From Candidatus Heimdallarchaeota archaeon (GTDB lineage Archaea; Asgardarchaeota; Heimdallarchaeia; Heimdallarchaeales; Kariarchaeaceae), in NCBI GenBank assembly GCA_029882335.1, contig JAOUKW010000178.1:1-8209 (forward strand): a stretch of 8,209 nucleotides of DNA, read 5' to 3'. Shown here piece by piece: positions 1 through 6,994 of the stretch. The position numbers and the translations under genes are program-made. Under the pieces are notes generated by a model that was given only the letters and a program-made list of their open reading frames with translations, searched no databases and was not told the DNA's origin. Position 1 is the stretch's first letter. Every line of letters starts with the position of its first letter.

Positions 1-1333
1 CAGTAGAAATTAGATAAAGTAAACCTTCTTTAATATCCTTACCACCGATACGATTAAGTATTTCTTCAATATTTGTAATTCCCCTGGTAATAACATCATC
101 AATTAAATTTAGTATTTCGGTATCTATATACTCAAATTGTGATTTCAACAGATAAGAGATATTGGGATTTATCAGATCAGCTAAATTAGATGCAGAGCTA
201 ATTTCTAATGTCATCCCATTTAAATCAAGAATCAAACTATTTGGCAAGTAATTGCCGAATATTCTAAATTTTGCATGGTCTACATCAAACAGTAAGTTTT
301 CTATCAGGTAAAAGACATGGGTATCAAACATGAAATGAAACGAATGTCTTAAACCAGTTGATTTTTGGTTTATTCTTAATTCATCTTCAAACATATTTGT
401 TGAGAAATCAAGATCAGAACCAACACTAATTTTTATTTTAATCTTACCTTTTTTCTGGTAATATATAATAATTTGACTAACGATATCAAATAATTCAATT
501 CTAGAAAACTTGATTTCTTGATATTGAAGTAATTTTATTTTTGAATTGCTAAGCAAGTTTAGAATATTAGTAAAATAAAATGAGTTTAACCAATTTTCAG
601 ATACAGTAAATAATCGTTTTGAAATCTGATCTGTTCTCCAAAGCACTCTAAAATCTTTTTTAGGTATTTCAGTTGTTAATCGTAATTGGAATTTTTCTTT
701 TGTTTCATCCAAGATAAGTTGGTTTAGGTGTTCATTCAGTAATGTAGAATATTCCATCCAACTAGATCCATATTTGGTAGATTCATCATATTCAAACATT
801 TTAGTAGAGATTTCAAGTTTCATATAAATTTGATTTTTATGATCTACCGTCTCAAAAAATACTGAATCAGACATAGTTGTAACTAAAGGTCCACTTTTAA
901 TTTCCCAATAGTTGACTATTAATTCTTCAGTTTTATCTAATTGATATTTTACTTTTTCATAATGCTTTAACTGTGAATTAATCCGAGATTTTAGAGCGTC
1001 TCTTCTTTCACTTAATTGAATAATATCAGACTTCATGTGATCGGGTTTGTCATTTGCTGCGTTGTATCTATCCTGAAGTTGTTTTAATATAAATTCATCA
1101 AACCATTTATAATATTCATATTTATTTTTAGTAATCGTTTTTTTTGGTATCATAGAAATCATAAATATTGACTTCATTGCATTTATTATTTGATAATAAT
1201 TTCTAGAAACTATGGTAAATTCAGTTGGTATTGGTGTTGCATGATCTAAGCCTAGCTCAATAATAACCATATCCTCCTTTTGAACAATCATACTTTCAAA
1301 TGGATAGGCACGTAGTTGTCTTATATCACTCAA
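1..1333 (-). CDS. Unrecognised protein with coiled coil, N-terminal 444 residues only (runs off left edge)
   Basis: I translated the minus strand by hand: the frame stays open from the TTG at 1333 to the window edge, 444 codons with no stop. The TTG lies directly after the TGA of the upstream gene. It is preferred over the in-frame ATG at 1291 because GAGGT sits 7 bases before it and the 14 extra residues (MSDIRQLRAYPFES) read like normal protein. Residues about 97-140 are charged and heptad-like, a likely coiled coil. The following stretch (NYWEIKSGPLV, 141-151) starts a mixed alpha/beta region. Near the cut end, residues about 402-443 (VITRGITNIEEILNRIGG) resemble a helix-turn-helix or winged-helix segment. 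I saw no signal peptide, membrane segment, P-loop or catalytic motif. I do not recognise the family. Coupling to the helical-repeat gene suggests the two proteins act together; that is inference. Confidence 0.85.
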   Translation of the reverse strand, partial: MSDIRQLRAYPFESMIVQKEDMVIIELGLDHATPIPTEFTIVSRNYYQIINAMKSIFMISMIPKKTITKNKYEYYKWFDEFILKQLQDRYNAANDKPDHMKSDIIQLSERRDALKSRINSQLKHYEKVKYQLDKTEELIVNYWEIKSGPLVTTMSDSVFFETVDHKNQIYMKLEISTKMFEYDESTKYGSSWMEYSTLLNEHLNQLILDETKEKFQLRLTTEIPKKDFRVLWRTDQISKRLFTVSENWLNSFYFTNILNLLSNSKIKLLQYQEIKFSRIELFDIVSQIIIYYQKKGKIKIKISVGSDLDFSTNMFEDELRINQKSTGLRHSFHFMFDTHVFYLIENLLFDVDHAKFRIFGNYLPNSLILDLNGMTLEISSASNLADLINPNISYLLKSQFEYIDTEILNLIDDVITRGITNIEEILNRIGGKDIKEGLLYLIST

Positions 1334-4303
1334 TCAAATTACCTCAGCAAGTGTTTGTATTGCTTTATCTGATTTAAATTTTATCGTTGATAATGCCAAT
1401 TCTTCTAAAATATCAATAATTTGAGATTTTATTTCTTTTCTCTTTGTAAATATTGAGAAATATTGTAAGATTTCATCAAAATATGTTCTTTTGACTCTAG
1501 GTAGAAATATTAACTCAGCTAACCGAGTTATCAATAATTGTAATTGACTTGGATTCAATATTTGTAAATCAATTTTTTTAAGTATTATGAATAAATATTC
1601 AGCTTGTACAGAAATTAAATTTGGTAATATTTCCTCAACTTCTTCTACCTGATCCATCCATTGAATTGCTAATTGATGTAATTGTTTATTTGTTGAATGA
1701 AGCAATTGTACAATAGCAAGTTTTCTTTCAATAGATGACATTCTCATGGATTTTAATTGATCAACTCCATAATTTGCTACATCCTGATAAATTGATTCAG
1801 ACAAAATAATCCACATATCTGATGTACCAAACCGATCTAAACTCCTTCTAAGCCGATCTCGAATCATATAATCATCAATATCTCGGGCAAGAGCTAGCAA
1901 CTCATTTGACATCTCTCCTTTTTCTAGTATTAAATATGCAGCTATATACGATCTTAGTTTAGCGGATGTATTTCCTAGTAGAGTTGGGAATATACGATCC
2001 AATCTACGATCCACATTCCAACCTCTTTTATATATATTTTTGATGATTAATTCCTCTAAAGAAGGAGTAAACCCGTTTTTTTCACAATACTGAATAATCT
2101 CATTTACTAGTGCGATCTGACCTAATACATCTCGTAAAAGTAACTCGGGTACACGTCGAATTTGAGAGTTCATTAACGCTTCTTTATTCGGCCTCATCAC
2201 ACCTAATGCTAAATAATGTTTAGCCATTTGTTCCCAGCTTGGTTTGGATATAGAGTACTGGATATTTGCTTCCACAAACTTATGAATGTCGCCACCAATC
2301 AACCTGCAAACCGTTGCTATTGTTTCAACAGGTAAGACTGCCCAAGATTCAGGTTTGTTTTCAGATAATTTATCTGAATAAATAATTCTTAGTGCAAATA
2401 TTTTATCCTGTAATTCATCATCGATATTCGTTCCTGCAATCCCTCTCCATTTAAATACTATCTCTAAAATTAATTCAATAAAATACTCATCATCTTTAAT
2501 TTTATTGAAGTTTGGGAGTAGCATATCTAAAATAGATTTCAACCAAGTATTAGACGTTTTTTCATCAATTTTATCGTTTACTTCAATAAAATAACTAGAT
2601 AAAAATTGTAAATTTATGTCTTTCCTCTGGAAAATTCGATTATTTATCCAAAGAAAATATGAATTTGGTATGGCGATATCATGTGACTGGAAGAAATTTA
2701 TACTTTTATGAAATTCATTAATAGACTTCGGTACATAATCGATATCGGTAAATGAGGTTTTATCCAATCGATTTAGATGATAATTAATAACATATTTTAA
2801 CTTTGAAATACTGTAAAGCCGAATTGAAAATTTAATTAATATTCCTAGATTAGCAGTTTTAAACGCAGCAATTAAGTCTTTTCGGCTTAATCTACTTACA
2901 AGCCAAGTTACTGCGAGTTCATTTTCAAATTTCATAAAATGGGATAATAATTTAACCAAAATATCAATATCAGCTTTGATTATTTCAATTATTCGATCTT
3001 GATAATATTTGATTACCGGATGAGCTCTAACCCATGTTACAATTTGTTTTCCCATCCTATATTTCCTTGGATCAATAATAAACTCTTCAGGAGGAATATT
3101 CAAGATATATTGCTTCAATACTTCATCTGTTTTCTCTGATAATCCAATAGAATCCCATAGTTTTAACTGTGAGATAATTCTTTTATTAACATAATTAAAT
3201 AATTTATTATACCATAAAACATAGTAAATCATTGAGAAATCATTATAGTAGCCTTTCATTCGCGATTTGCGTTTTAATGTTGATAAACAAAGCATGCCTG
3301 AAAATAATAATACATCTCCAGTCATCTCTGCATGCTTAAGAATATTTAAAACAGCAGTTCTAAATTTTTTTATTATTGTAATATCATTGAATTCTTCAGA
3401 ATAAAACGAATGGATTATATTATAAAATTCGGTTGGATTTTCCCCAGCAAGAAATATAAGTCCATATAATGCATCTCCTACTTTATCAATAGATAAATTT
3501 AATTTACTCTTTATTCTTTTTATTCGCTTTCCGGATCCAAGTTTCATTAGAATTCTTTTTTCAAGACTTAGAATTTGATATAGTAAATCATTCTTAGGTA
3601 ACATACCTTCAGAAAGTACATATAACGTGCTCCATCTTCCTATTTCATCGGTCGATTTTCGTAGAGATAGAGCTTTTTGTGTAAGAAAAGCGAGATGTTT
3701 ATTTTGTCTTTTATATTCACGAAATATTGAAATTGAAAGGTCAACCCTTGAATCAAATAGAAGTGTTATTAGTGAATTACTAGATGCAGTATTTAACATA
3801 ATCAATTTAGATAAATTTTGTTGTCTTTTTCTCCTATCAGTCTGTGATATTATATTGGTCAAATATAAAAGTAAATTTTCATCTTCCAATGGTTGATCGT
3901 CTGAAATCCAAGAAACTAACTCTTGACTTAGAAACAAAGTTCCCTCCGATTTAAAGTCAATATTATTTACTGAAATTGATTTTGTAAAAGATTTATGATT
4001 TAAACTTACTAACCAACCATGGGATAACGTCTGATTTATTTTTAAATTAAAATTAGGAGTCTCTTTAAATAAAATAGAGAGTAATAATAATAATGGATCT
4101 GAAAAATCATGATAATTGAGACTAGTTGCTCTTGTAGATTTAAAAAAATCAGTTAAATTAGAAACGGACATTGGTGGAAATCGTTTTGGTTCTAATAATT
4201 GAGTGTGTGTAATTTCAATCACGGAATTTCGAGGATTATTATGCTCACCTAGAAAAATAAAAATATTATCTGAAGCACCCTTGAAAGTATAAAATTCGCT
4301 CAT
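1334..4303 (-). CDS. Large all-helical HEAT/ARM-like repeat protein, unknown function (~989 aa)
   Basis: This is one long open frame. The extreme upstream start would be GTG at 4327, adding eight residues. I prefer the ATG at 4303 (MSEFYTFKG) because it is the better codon and lies about 34 bases from a TATA-like element. The protein is rich in Leu, Ile, Lys and Asn and looks almost entirely alpha-helical after a mixed first ~150 residues. Between about residues 780 and 925 (ATG numbering), paired amphipathic helices with Asp/Arg-rich turns (ARDIDDYMIRDRLRRSL) look like HEAT/ARM-type solenoid units, though the repeats are too degenerate to count by eye. It has no membrane segment, no cysteine clusters and no nucleotide-binding motif. 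Such solenoids usually serve as protein-binding scaffolds. It is the first gene of a two-gene operon and overlaps nothing. I do not recognise a named family. Confidence 0.85.
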   Translation of the reverse strand: MSEFYTFKGASDNIFIFLGEHNNPRNSVIEITHTQLLEPKRFPPMSVSNLTDFFKSTRATSLNYHDFSDPLLLLLSILFKETPNFNLKINQTLSHGWLVSLNHKSFTKSISVNNIDFKSEGTLFLSQELVSWISDDQPLEDENLLLYLTNIISQTDRRKRQQNLSKLIMLNTASSNSLITLLFDSRVDLSISIFREYKRQNKHLAFLTQKALSLRKSTDEIGRWSTLYVLSEGMLPKNDLLYQILSLEKRILMKLGSGKRIKRIKSKLNLSIDKVGDALYGLIFLAGENPTEFYNIIHSFYSEEFNDITIIKKFRTAVLNILKHAEMTGDVLLFSGMLCLSTLKRKSRMKGYYNDFSMIYYVLWYNKLFNYVNKRIISQLKLWDSIGLSEKTDEVLKQYILNIPPEEFIIDPRKYRMGKQIVTWVRAHPVIKYYQDRIIEIIKADIDILVKLLSHFMKFENELAVTWLVSRLSRKDLIAAFKTANLGILIKFSIRLYSISKLKYVINYHLNRLDKTSFTDIDYVPKSINEFHKSINFFQSHDIAIPNSYFLWINNRIFQRKDINLQFLSSYFIEVNDKIDEKTSNTWLKSILDMLLPNFNKIKDDEYFIELILEIVFKWRGIAGTNIDDELQDKIFALRIIYSDKLSENKPESWAVLPVETIATVCRLIGGDIHKFVEANIQYSISKPSWEQMAKHYLALGVMRPNKEALMNSQIRRVPELLLRDVLGQIALVNEIIQYCEKNGFTPSLEELIIKNIYKRGWNVDRRLDRIFPTLLGNTSAKLRSYIAAYLILEKGEMSNELLALARDIDDYMIRDRLRRSLDRFGTSDMWIILSESIYQDVANYGVDQLKSMRMSSIERKLAIVQLLHSTNKQLHQLAIQWMDQVEEVEEILPNLISVQAEYLFIILKKIDLQILNPSQLQLLITRLAELIFLPRVKRTYFDEILQYFSIFTKRKEIKSQIIDILEELALSTIKFKSDKAIQTLAEVI
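1341..1345 (-). promoter_or_regulatory. Ribosome-binding site for the downstream TTG start
   Basis: On the minus strand GAGGT lies inside the last codons of the helical-repeat gene, with 7 bases (AATTTGA) before the TTG at 1333. This matches the archaeal anti-Shine-Dalgarno core with normal spacing. It decides the start of the second gene and suggests translation by reinitiation or coupling. The plus-strand genes of this window have no comparable site. Confidence 0.6.
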
Positions 4304-4331
4304 CCATTCTTTTAGAATTAGAAACACCCTG

Positions 4332-4343
4332 AAAATTATGTAA
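4332..4343 (-). promoter_or_regulatory. Possible TATA box for the helical-repeat operon
   Basis: The minus strand reads TTACATAATTTT, centred about 34 bases before the ATG at 4303. This spacing is similar to that of the plus-strand genes and would give a leader of only a few bases. A second AT-rich candidate, TTTTTATTTA around 4368-4377, would give a leader of about 40 bases. In such AT-rich DNA either could be chance. Confidence 0.3.
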
Positions 4344-4450
4344 TTCTTACATTGTCTTCAATTTTCTAAATAAAAAACTCCTCGATTATAAAATTTAATG
4401 ATCAATAAATATTAGCAAAAAATTATTGCTTGGATTAATAGAAACTAAAC

Positions 4451-4459
4451 TATAAAATT
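4451..4459 (+). promoter_or_regulatory. TATA box of the metallophosphoesterase gene
   Basis: TATAAAATT lies with its centre about 30 bases before the ATG at 4485, preceded by an A-rich stretch (GAAACTAAAC) that could serve as BRE. In archaea transcription starts about 25 bases downstream of the box centre, which predicts a leader of about five bases. This fits the absence of a Shine-Dalgarno site. Confidence 0.5.
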
Positions 4460-4484
4460 TAAACAACAATTAGATGCCAAATCT

Positions 4485-5378
4485 ATGGATTTAATTGCAC
4501 TTTCCGATCCTCATACAGATATCAACTCAGCTAGGAACGACAAATCATTTATCTCTAGTTTGATGCAATATATCAATAATTTGGAGGGTGATATTTTATT
4601 AATCACGGGTGATATTGCAGGTAGCACAAAGGAATTAATTCGATTTTTCAAGGAAAGTACTAAATTAAATGTAAAATACAAATTATTTGTACCGGGTAAT
4701 CATGATGTTTGGGTAAATAAGGATTTTTCCAATGGATCTGAAATAAAATACCTAGAGATATTACCAGAAATAGCTAGGCAATTTAATTGGCATTACCTAC
4801 CAGAAACACCATTTATTATAGATAATATTTCGATTATAGGTGAAATGGGATGGTATGATTACTCAACAAGAAATATGGATTTTGATAATATAATCGATTT
4901 TGAGACATATGCCAACAAAATAAATCCAAAGACTAACTCAACTTGGATGGATAAACATTTTGCAAATTTTGGAATCAAATCAGATCAAGAAATAACGGAT
5001 TTCTTTGTCCAAAGAATGACAAAGCATTTACAAAATATCAATGTATTTACCGGCCAAAATCAACATAATACGAATATTGACACTGTAGTAATTGGTTCTC
5101 ATTTTGTTCCTTTTATCGATTTTGTTACACACATTAATGATCTTTCATGGGATTATTTCTCTGCATTTATAGGCAGTATTAAGATTGGAAACTGTATAGA
5201 AAAAATAAATCCCATCTATCGTAGAATCGCTATTTTCGGTCATACACATCATCAAAAAATAAAAATAAATCAGGATATAGAGAAATATTGTGTTCCCATT
5301 GGTTACCCGCATGAATATGGAGAAACCAAACCTTTGGATGAAGTATTTAATAATCATATAAAAATCATCAATGTATAA
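4485..5378 (+). CDS. Calcineurin-like metallophosphoesterase (297 aa)
   Basis: The protein carries the full set of dinuclear-metal motifs of the calcineurin-like phosphoesterase superfamily in order: DPH (residues 8-10), GD (42-43), GNHD (71-74), a His in GSH (204-206) and GHTH (252-255). These should bind two metal ions (typically Mn, Fe, Zn or Ni) and hydrolyse a phosphoester. The substrate (protein, nucleotide, nucleic acid or small molecule) cannot be told from the motifs. A GWYDYS segment (122-127) recalls a group of single-domain bacterial phosphoesterases, from memory. The ~150 residues between GNHD and the His motif form a long insertion and cap. No signal peptide or membrane helix is seen, so it is probably cytoplasmic. 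It has its own promoter and stands apart from the next gene by 87 bases, so it is probably monocistronic. The start is the first in-frame ATG. Confidence 0.9.
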   Translation: MDLIALSDPHTDINSARNDKSFISSLMQYINNLEGDILLITGDIAGSTKELIRFFKESTKLNVKYKLFVPGNHDVWVNKDFSNGSEIKYLEILPEIARQFNWHYLPETPFIIDNISIIGEMGWYDYSTRNMDFDNIIDFETYANKINPKTNSTWMDKHFANFGIKSDQEITDFFVQRMTKHLQNINVFTGQNQHNTNIDTVVIGSHFVPFIDFVTHINDLSWDYFSAFIGSIKIGNCIEKINPIYRRIAIFGHTHHQKIKINQDIEKYCVPIGYPHEYGETKPLDEVFNNHIKIINV

Positions 5379-5438
5379 CAAATTCATAAATATATAATAC
5401 AAATTAATTATTAGTATCAATATCATACCAAATATTAT

Positions 5439-5451
5439 TATACCAATTAAA
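5439..5451 (+). repeat. Copy 1 of a shared 13-base upstream element, candidate operator
   Basis: TATACCAATTAAA lies 14 bases before the ATG of the RHH gene and is repeated exactly before the zinc-finger gene. A partial tandem copy sits just upstream: ATACCAAATATTATT at 5425-5439, then ATACCAATTAAATATTATT from 5440, a 15-base step. The likely TATA box is the AATATTAT at 5431-5438, so the element would cover the transcription start, a usual place for a repressor site. Confidence 0.4.
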
Positions 5452-5465
5452 TATTATTTAATTTG

Positions 5466-5981
5466 ATGAAAAAAGACTCAAGGTTGTCATTTCGCTTATC
5501 TAATAATTTAAGCGGTAAAATCCAAAAAATTATTGATGATTCTAATGGAGAAATCAGAGATAGATCTGAATTTGGTACGAAAGCAGTAGAATTCTATCTA
5601 AATTCACTAACAAATTCTATTTCTCGTAAATTAACAATCATTAACGCATTAATCTCAATTATTGATACTGAAAAACTAACAGATCCAGATATCCTGAAGG
5701 CTAAAGAAGAATTAGAAGCAATTGCCATAAAAATAGAAGATTCAGGAAGAATTAGAGACGATCACCCCAAATATGCTGAACTTATCTTATTGAAAACAGT
5801 ATTTGATCGTTCTGTTCAAAGAGAAATGAAATACGAGATAAGATCTGCAACATACAGTGAAATTGGAGCTATTCATCGGAAATACTATGAAAAATACATG
5901 AATGAAAGAGGAGACATAGTAAAACCGAGAAAAAGAGGAAGACCAAGAAGAAGAATAAAGTTAGCTCCACTAGAAGAATGA
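5466..5981 (+). CDS. Ribbon-helix-helix DNA-binding protein with C-terminal AT-hook (171 aa)
   Basis: Residues about 4-48 fit a CopG/Arc-type ribbon-helix-helix fold: a short basic strand (SRLSFRLS), a first helix (GKIQKIIDDS), a turn with polar/charged residues (RDRSEFG) and a second helix (TKAVEFYLNSL). RHH proteins dimerise and insert the paired strands into the DNA major groove. A helical middle (about 50-140) follows and may be an oligomerisation or sensing part. The tail KPRKRGRPRRR (153-163) contains RGRP (157-160) flanked by Arg/Lys, which matches the AT-hook consensus for binding the minor groove of A/T-rich DNA. The ATG at 5466 is preferred over the adjoining TTG at 5463. No antitoxin-style overlapping toxin gene follows: the next ORF begins 89 bases later with its own leader. 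It is probably a transcription regulator or chromosome-binding protein. Target genes are unknown, but the repeated upstream element hints at autoregulation. Confidence 0.75.
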   Translation: MKKDSRLSFRLSNNLSGKIQKIIDDSNGEIRDRSEFGTKAVEFYLNSLTNSISRKLTIINALISIIDTEKLTDPDILKAKEELEAIAIKIEDSGRIRDDHPKYAELILLKTVFDRSVQREMKYEIRSATYSEIGAIHRKYYEKYMNERGDIVKPRKRGRPRRRIKLAPLEE

Positions 5982-6048
5982 ATTGATAATAATTTACATA
6001 ATTAATTAGAAAATATTAAATCTATAATGATAATATTATTTAGTATCC

Positions 6049-6061
6049 TATACCAATTAAA
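6049..6061 (+). repeat. Copy 2 of the shared 13-base upstream element
   Basis: TATACCAATTAAA is identical to the copy before the RHH gene and ends 9 bases before the ATG at 6071. Both leaders also share TTAGTATC (5411-5418 and 6040-6047) and AATATTATTTA (5450-5460 and 6032-6042) in different arrangements. The last nine bases recur inverted as TTTAATTGG at 6302-6310, four bases before the hydrolase ATG. Confidence 0.4.
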
Positions 6062-6070
6062 ACGTGATAT

Positions 6071-6265
6071 ATGTTTCTAAATCTATGCATACAATGCAAA
6101 ACGAAGGTATCTATCGTATATTGTTCAATCTGTAAAAGAGGGTACTGCGAATTATGTAAATACTTAATTAGAGGGATTTGTGAGGGATGTTATTTAAACA
6201 TACCCTCAACATTTGATATGAATATCAATATGAACGATATATCAAATTATTCCCGATTTGATTGA
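6071..6265 (+). CDS. Small protein with four CxxC pairs, probable cross-brace zinc finger (64 aa)
   Basis: Eight cysteines are arranged as four CxxC pairs at residues 6/9, 18/21, 26/29 and 37/40, that is C-x2-C-x8-C-x2-C-x4-C-x2-C-x7-C-x2-C. This should bind two zinc ions. The central CSICKRGYCELC spacing (CxxC-x4-CxxC with an aromatic before the third pair) is the one seen in FYVE, B-box and related cross-brace fingers. The basic RRHHC patch that lets FYVE domains bind PI3P is absent. After residue 40 only a short, Asn-rich tail remains. The regular cysteine pattern makes it a real gene despite its size. No catalytic role is expected; protein or nucleic-acid binding is likely. It sits between the RHH and hydrolase genes, 49 bases before the latter, and shares its upstream element with the RHH gene. 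Confidence 0.75.
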   Translation: MFLNLCIQCKTKVSIVYCSICKRGYCELCKYLIRGICEGCYLNIPSTFDMNINMNDISNYSRFD

Positions 6266-6277
6266 TTGCTTTCGATC

Positions 6278-6286
6278 TTTTTATAG
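6278..6286 (+). promoter_or_regulatory. TATA-like box of the hydrolase gene
   Basis: TTTTTATAG is centred about 33 bases before the ATG at 6315, giving a predicted leader of a few bases. The T-run could also help end transcription of the preceding zinc-finger gene, which stops at 6265. Confidence 0.4.
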
Positions 6287-6314
6287 AGATTGAAAATAAT
6301 TTTTAATTGGAATA

Positions 6315-6977
6315 ATGGAAACTGTAATACCATATAAACCGGATATAACTACCATAACAAATATTGTTGAGGGTAAATGGGGGGTAATATTTGCACATGG
6401 AGAAAAATCAAGGATTGAAGAGGGATTTTTTCCAATCCTTGCTAACAAATTAAATCAAAAAAACATTTCTGTAATTCGTTTTACTTTTCCATTTACGAAA
6501 GATAAATCTATCAAAGTAGATGATATTCAAAGCTTAGATCAAGCATTCCTCAAAGTATGGGAGTGGACAAGCAAAAATTTTCCTGATAAAAAGTGGTGTG
6601 TAGGTGGTCATGATATTGGAGGGGAAACATCAATTAGAATATCAAGCATAACTGGAGATTTTGAAGAATTACCTCCTGTCATTTGTATTAACTATCCAAT
6701 GTATCCACATAATAAACCTGAGCTTTTCAGACAGGGATCTATTGGTGCTTTGATGGGAGATGGATTATTTTGTCAGTCAGAAAATTCATCTAAAGGTACA
6801 TATGACAGATTGAAAAATCAATTAGCTATGATGGCGAATCATGCAATTATAACAAAAATAGTACAATCAGATCATGAATTTAATAAAATGAAACATCCAA
6901 TAAACAAAGTAATGTATTGGATTGCAAAGGATATTGAAAAATTTCTAACCAATATTGATAAAAAACAACAATTTTAA
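6315..6977 (+). CDS. Alpha/beta-hydrolase, TEX30/KANL3 or dienelactone-hydrolase-like, with Asp at the nucleophile elbow (220 aa)
   Basis: The length and motif order fit a small single-domain alpha/beta-hydrolase: strand plus oxyanion loop VIFAHGEKS (24-32), strand VIRFTFPF (53-60), nucleophile elbow GGHDIGGE (97-104), strand ICINYPMYP followed by KPE (123-136), and a late His in SDHEF (185-189). In the TEX30/KANL3-like relatives I recall, the elbow reads GGKSMGG, with Ser as nucleophile. Here Asp100 stands in that place, as in epoxide hydrolases and haloalkane dehalogenases (GHDWGG), though the rest does not look like those families and there is no cap domain. The usual acid site after the next strand (QGERDPFG in relatives) reads QSENSSKG (154-161), so the canonical Asp seems lost. 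It may be an altered-chemistry hydrolase or a non-catalytic member. It appears cytoplasmic, without signal peptide, and is separately promoted. Confidence 0.75.
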   Translation: METVIPYKPDITTITNIVEGKWGVIFAHGEKSRIEEGFFPILANKLNQKNISVIRFTFPFTKDKSIKVDDIQSLDQAFLKVWEWTSKNFPDKKWCVGGHDIGGETSIRISSITGDFEELPPVICINYPMYPHNKPELFRQGSIGALMGDGLFCQSENSSKGTYDRLKNQLAMMANHAIITKIVQSDHEFNKMKHPINKVMYWIAKDIEKFLTNIDKKQQF

Positions 6978-6994
6978 TCTTGGAGTTTGATTAC

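Larger units (their letters stand above)
4304..4484. other. Divergent intergenic region
   Basis: About 180 bases separate the minus-strand operon from the plus-strand metallophosphoesterase gene. It is very AT-rich, carries one TATA-like element facing each way, and holds no credible ORF or RNA gene. It is the longest non-coding stretch in the window. Shared regulation of the two directions is possible but I saw no clear operator palindrome. Confidence 0.6.

Noticed and set aside
1268..1279. AAGGAGG followed by an in-frame ATG at 1270 on the minus strand, a possible start of the second operon gene
   Set aside because: Only two bases separate the GGAGG from the ATG, too close for a working Shine-Dalgarno site. 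The TTG at 1333 has a better-spaced GAGGT, and the residues between read as normal protein (KEDMVIIELG). The bases also simply encode Lys-Glu-Asp.
1334..1336. TGA read as selenocysteine or a regular readthrough codon
   Set aside because: The presence of GAGGT and TTG immediately around it explains the junction without recoding. I saw no SECIS-like hairpin, and the context around the stop has no cysteine-like active-site pattern.
3500..3560. GSGKR in the helical-repeat protein, resembling a P-loop
   Set aside because: It lacks the GxxxxGK[ST] spacing and the preceding hydrophobic strand, and sits in a Lys/Arg-rich helical stretch (KLGSGKRIKRIK). There is no Walker B partner.
3627..3896. Plus-strand 89-codon open frame
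   Set aside because: It lies wholly inside the helical-repeat gene on the other strand, with no promoter and an implausible Cys/Phe-rich composition; it is a shadow.
5145..5426. Minus-strand 93-codon open frame
   Set aside because: It mostly overlaps the end of the metallophosphoesterase gene, whose GHTHH motif is intact. Its Ile/Tyr/Phe-rich product is what antisense AT-rich DNA gives.
5466..6265. Toxin-antitoxin pair made of the RHH protein and the following small protein
   Set aside because: The genes are separated by about 89 bases with separate leaders, the RHH protein is longer than a typical antitoxin, and the small protein is a structural zinc finger without any toxin motif.
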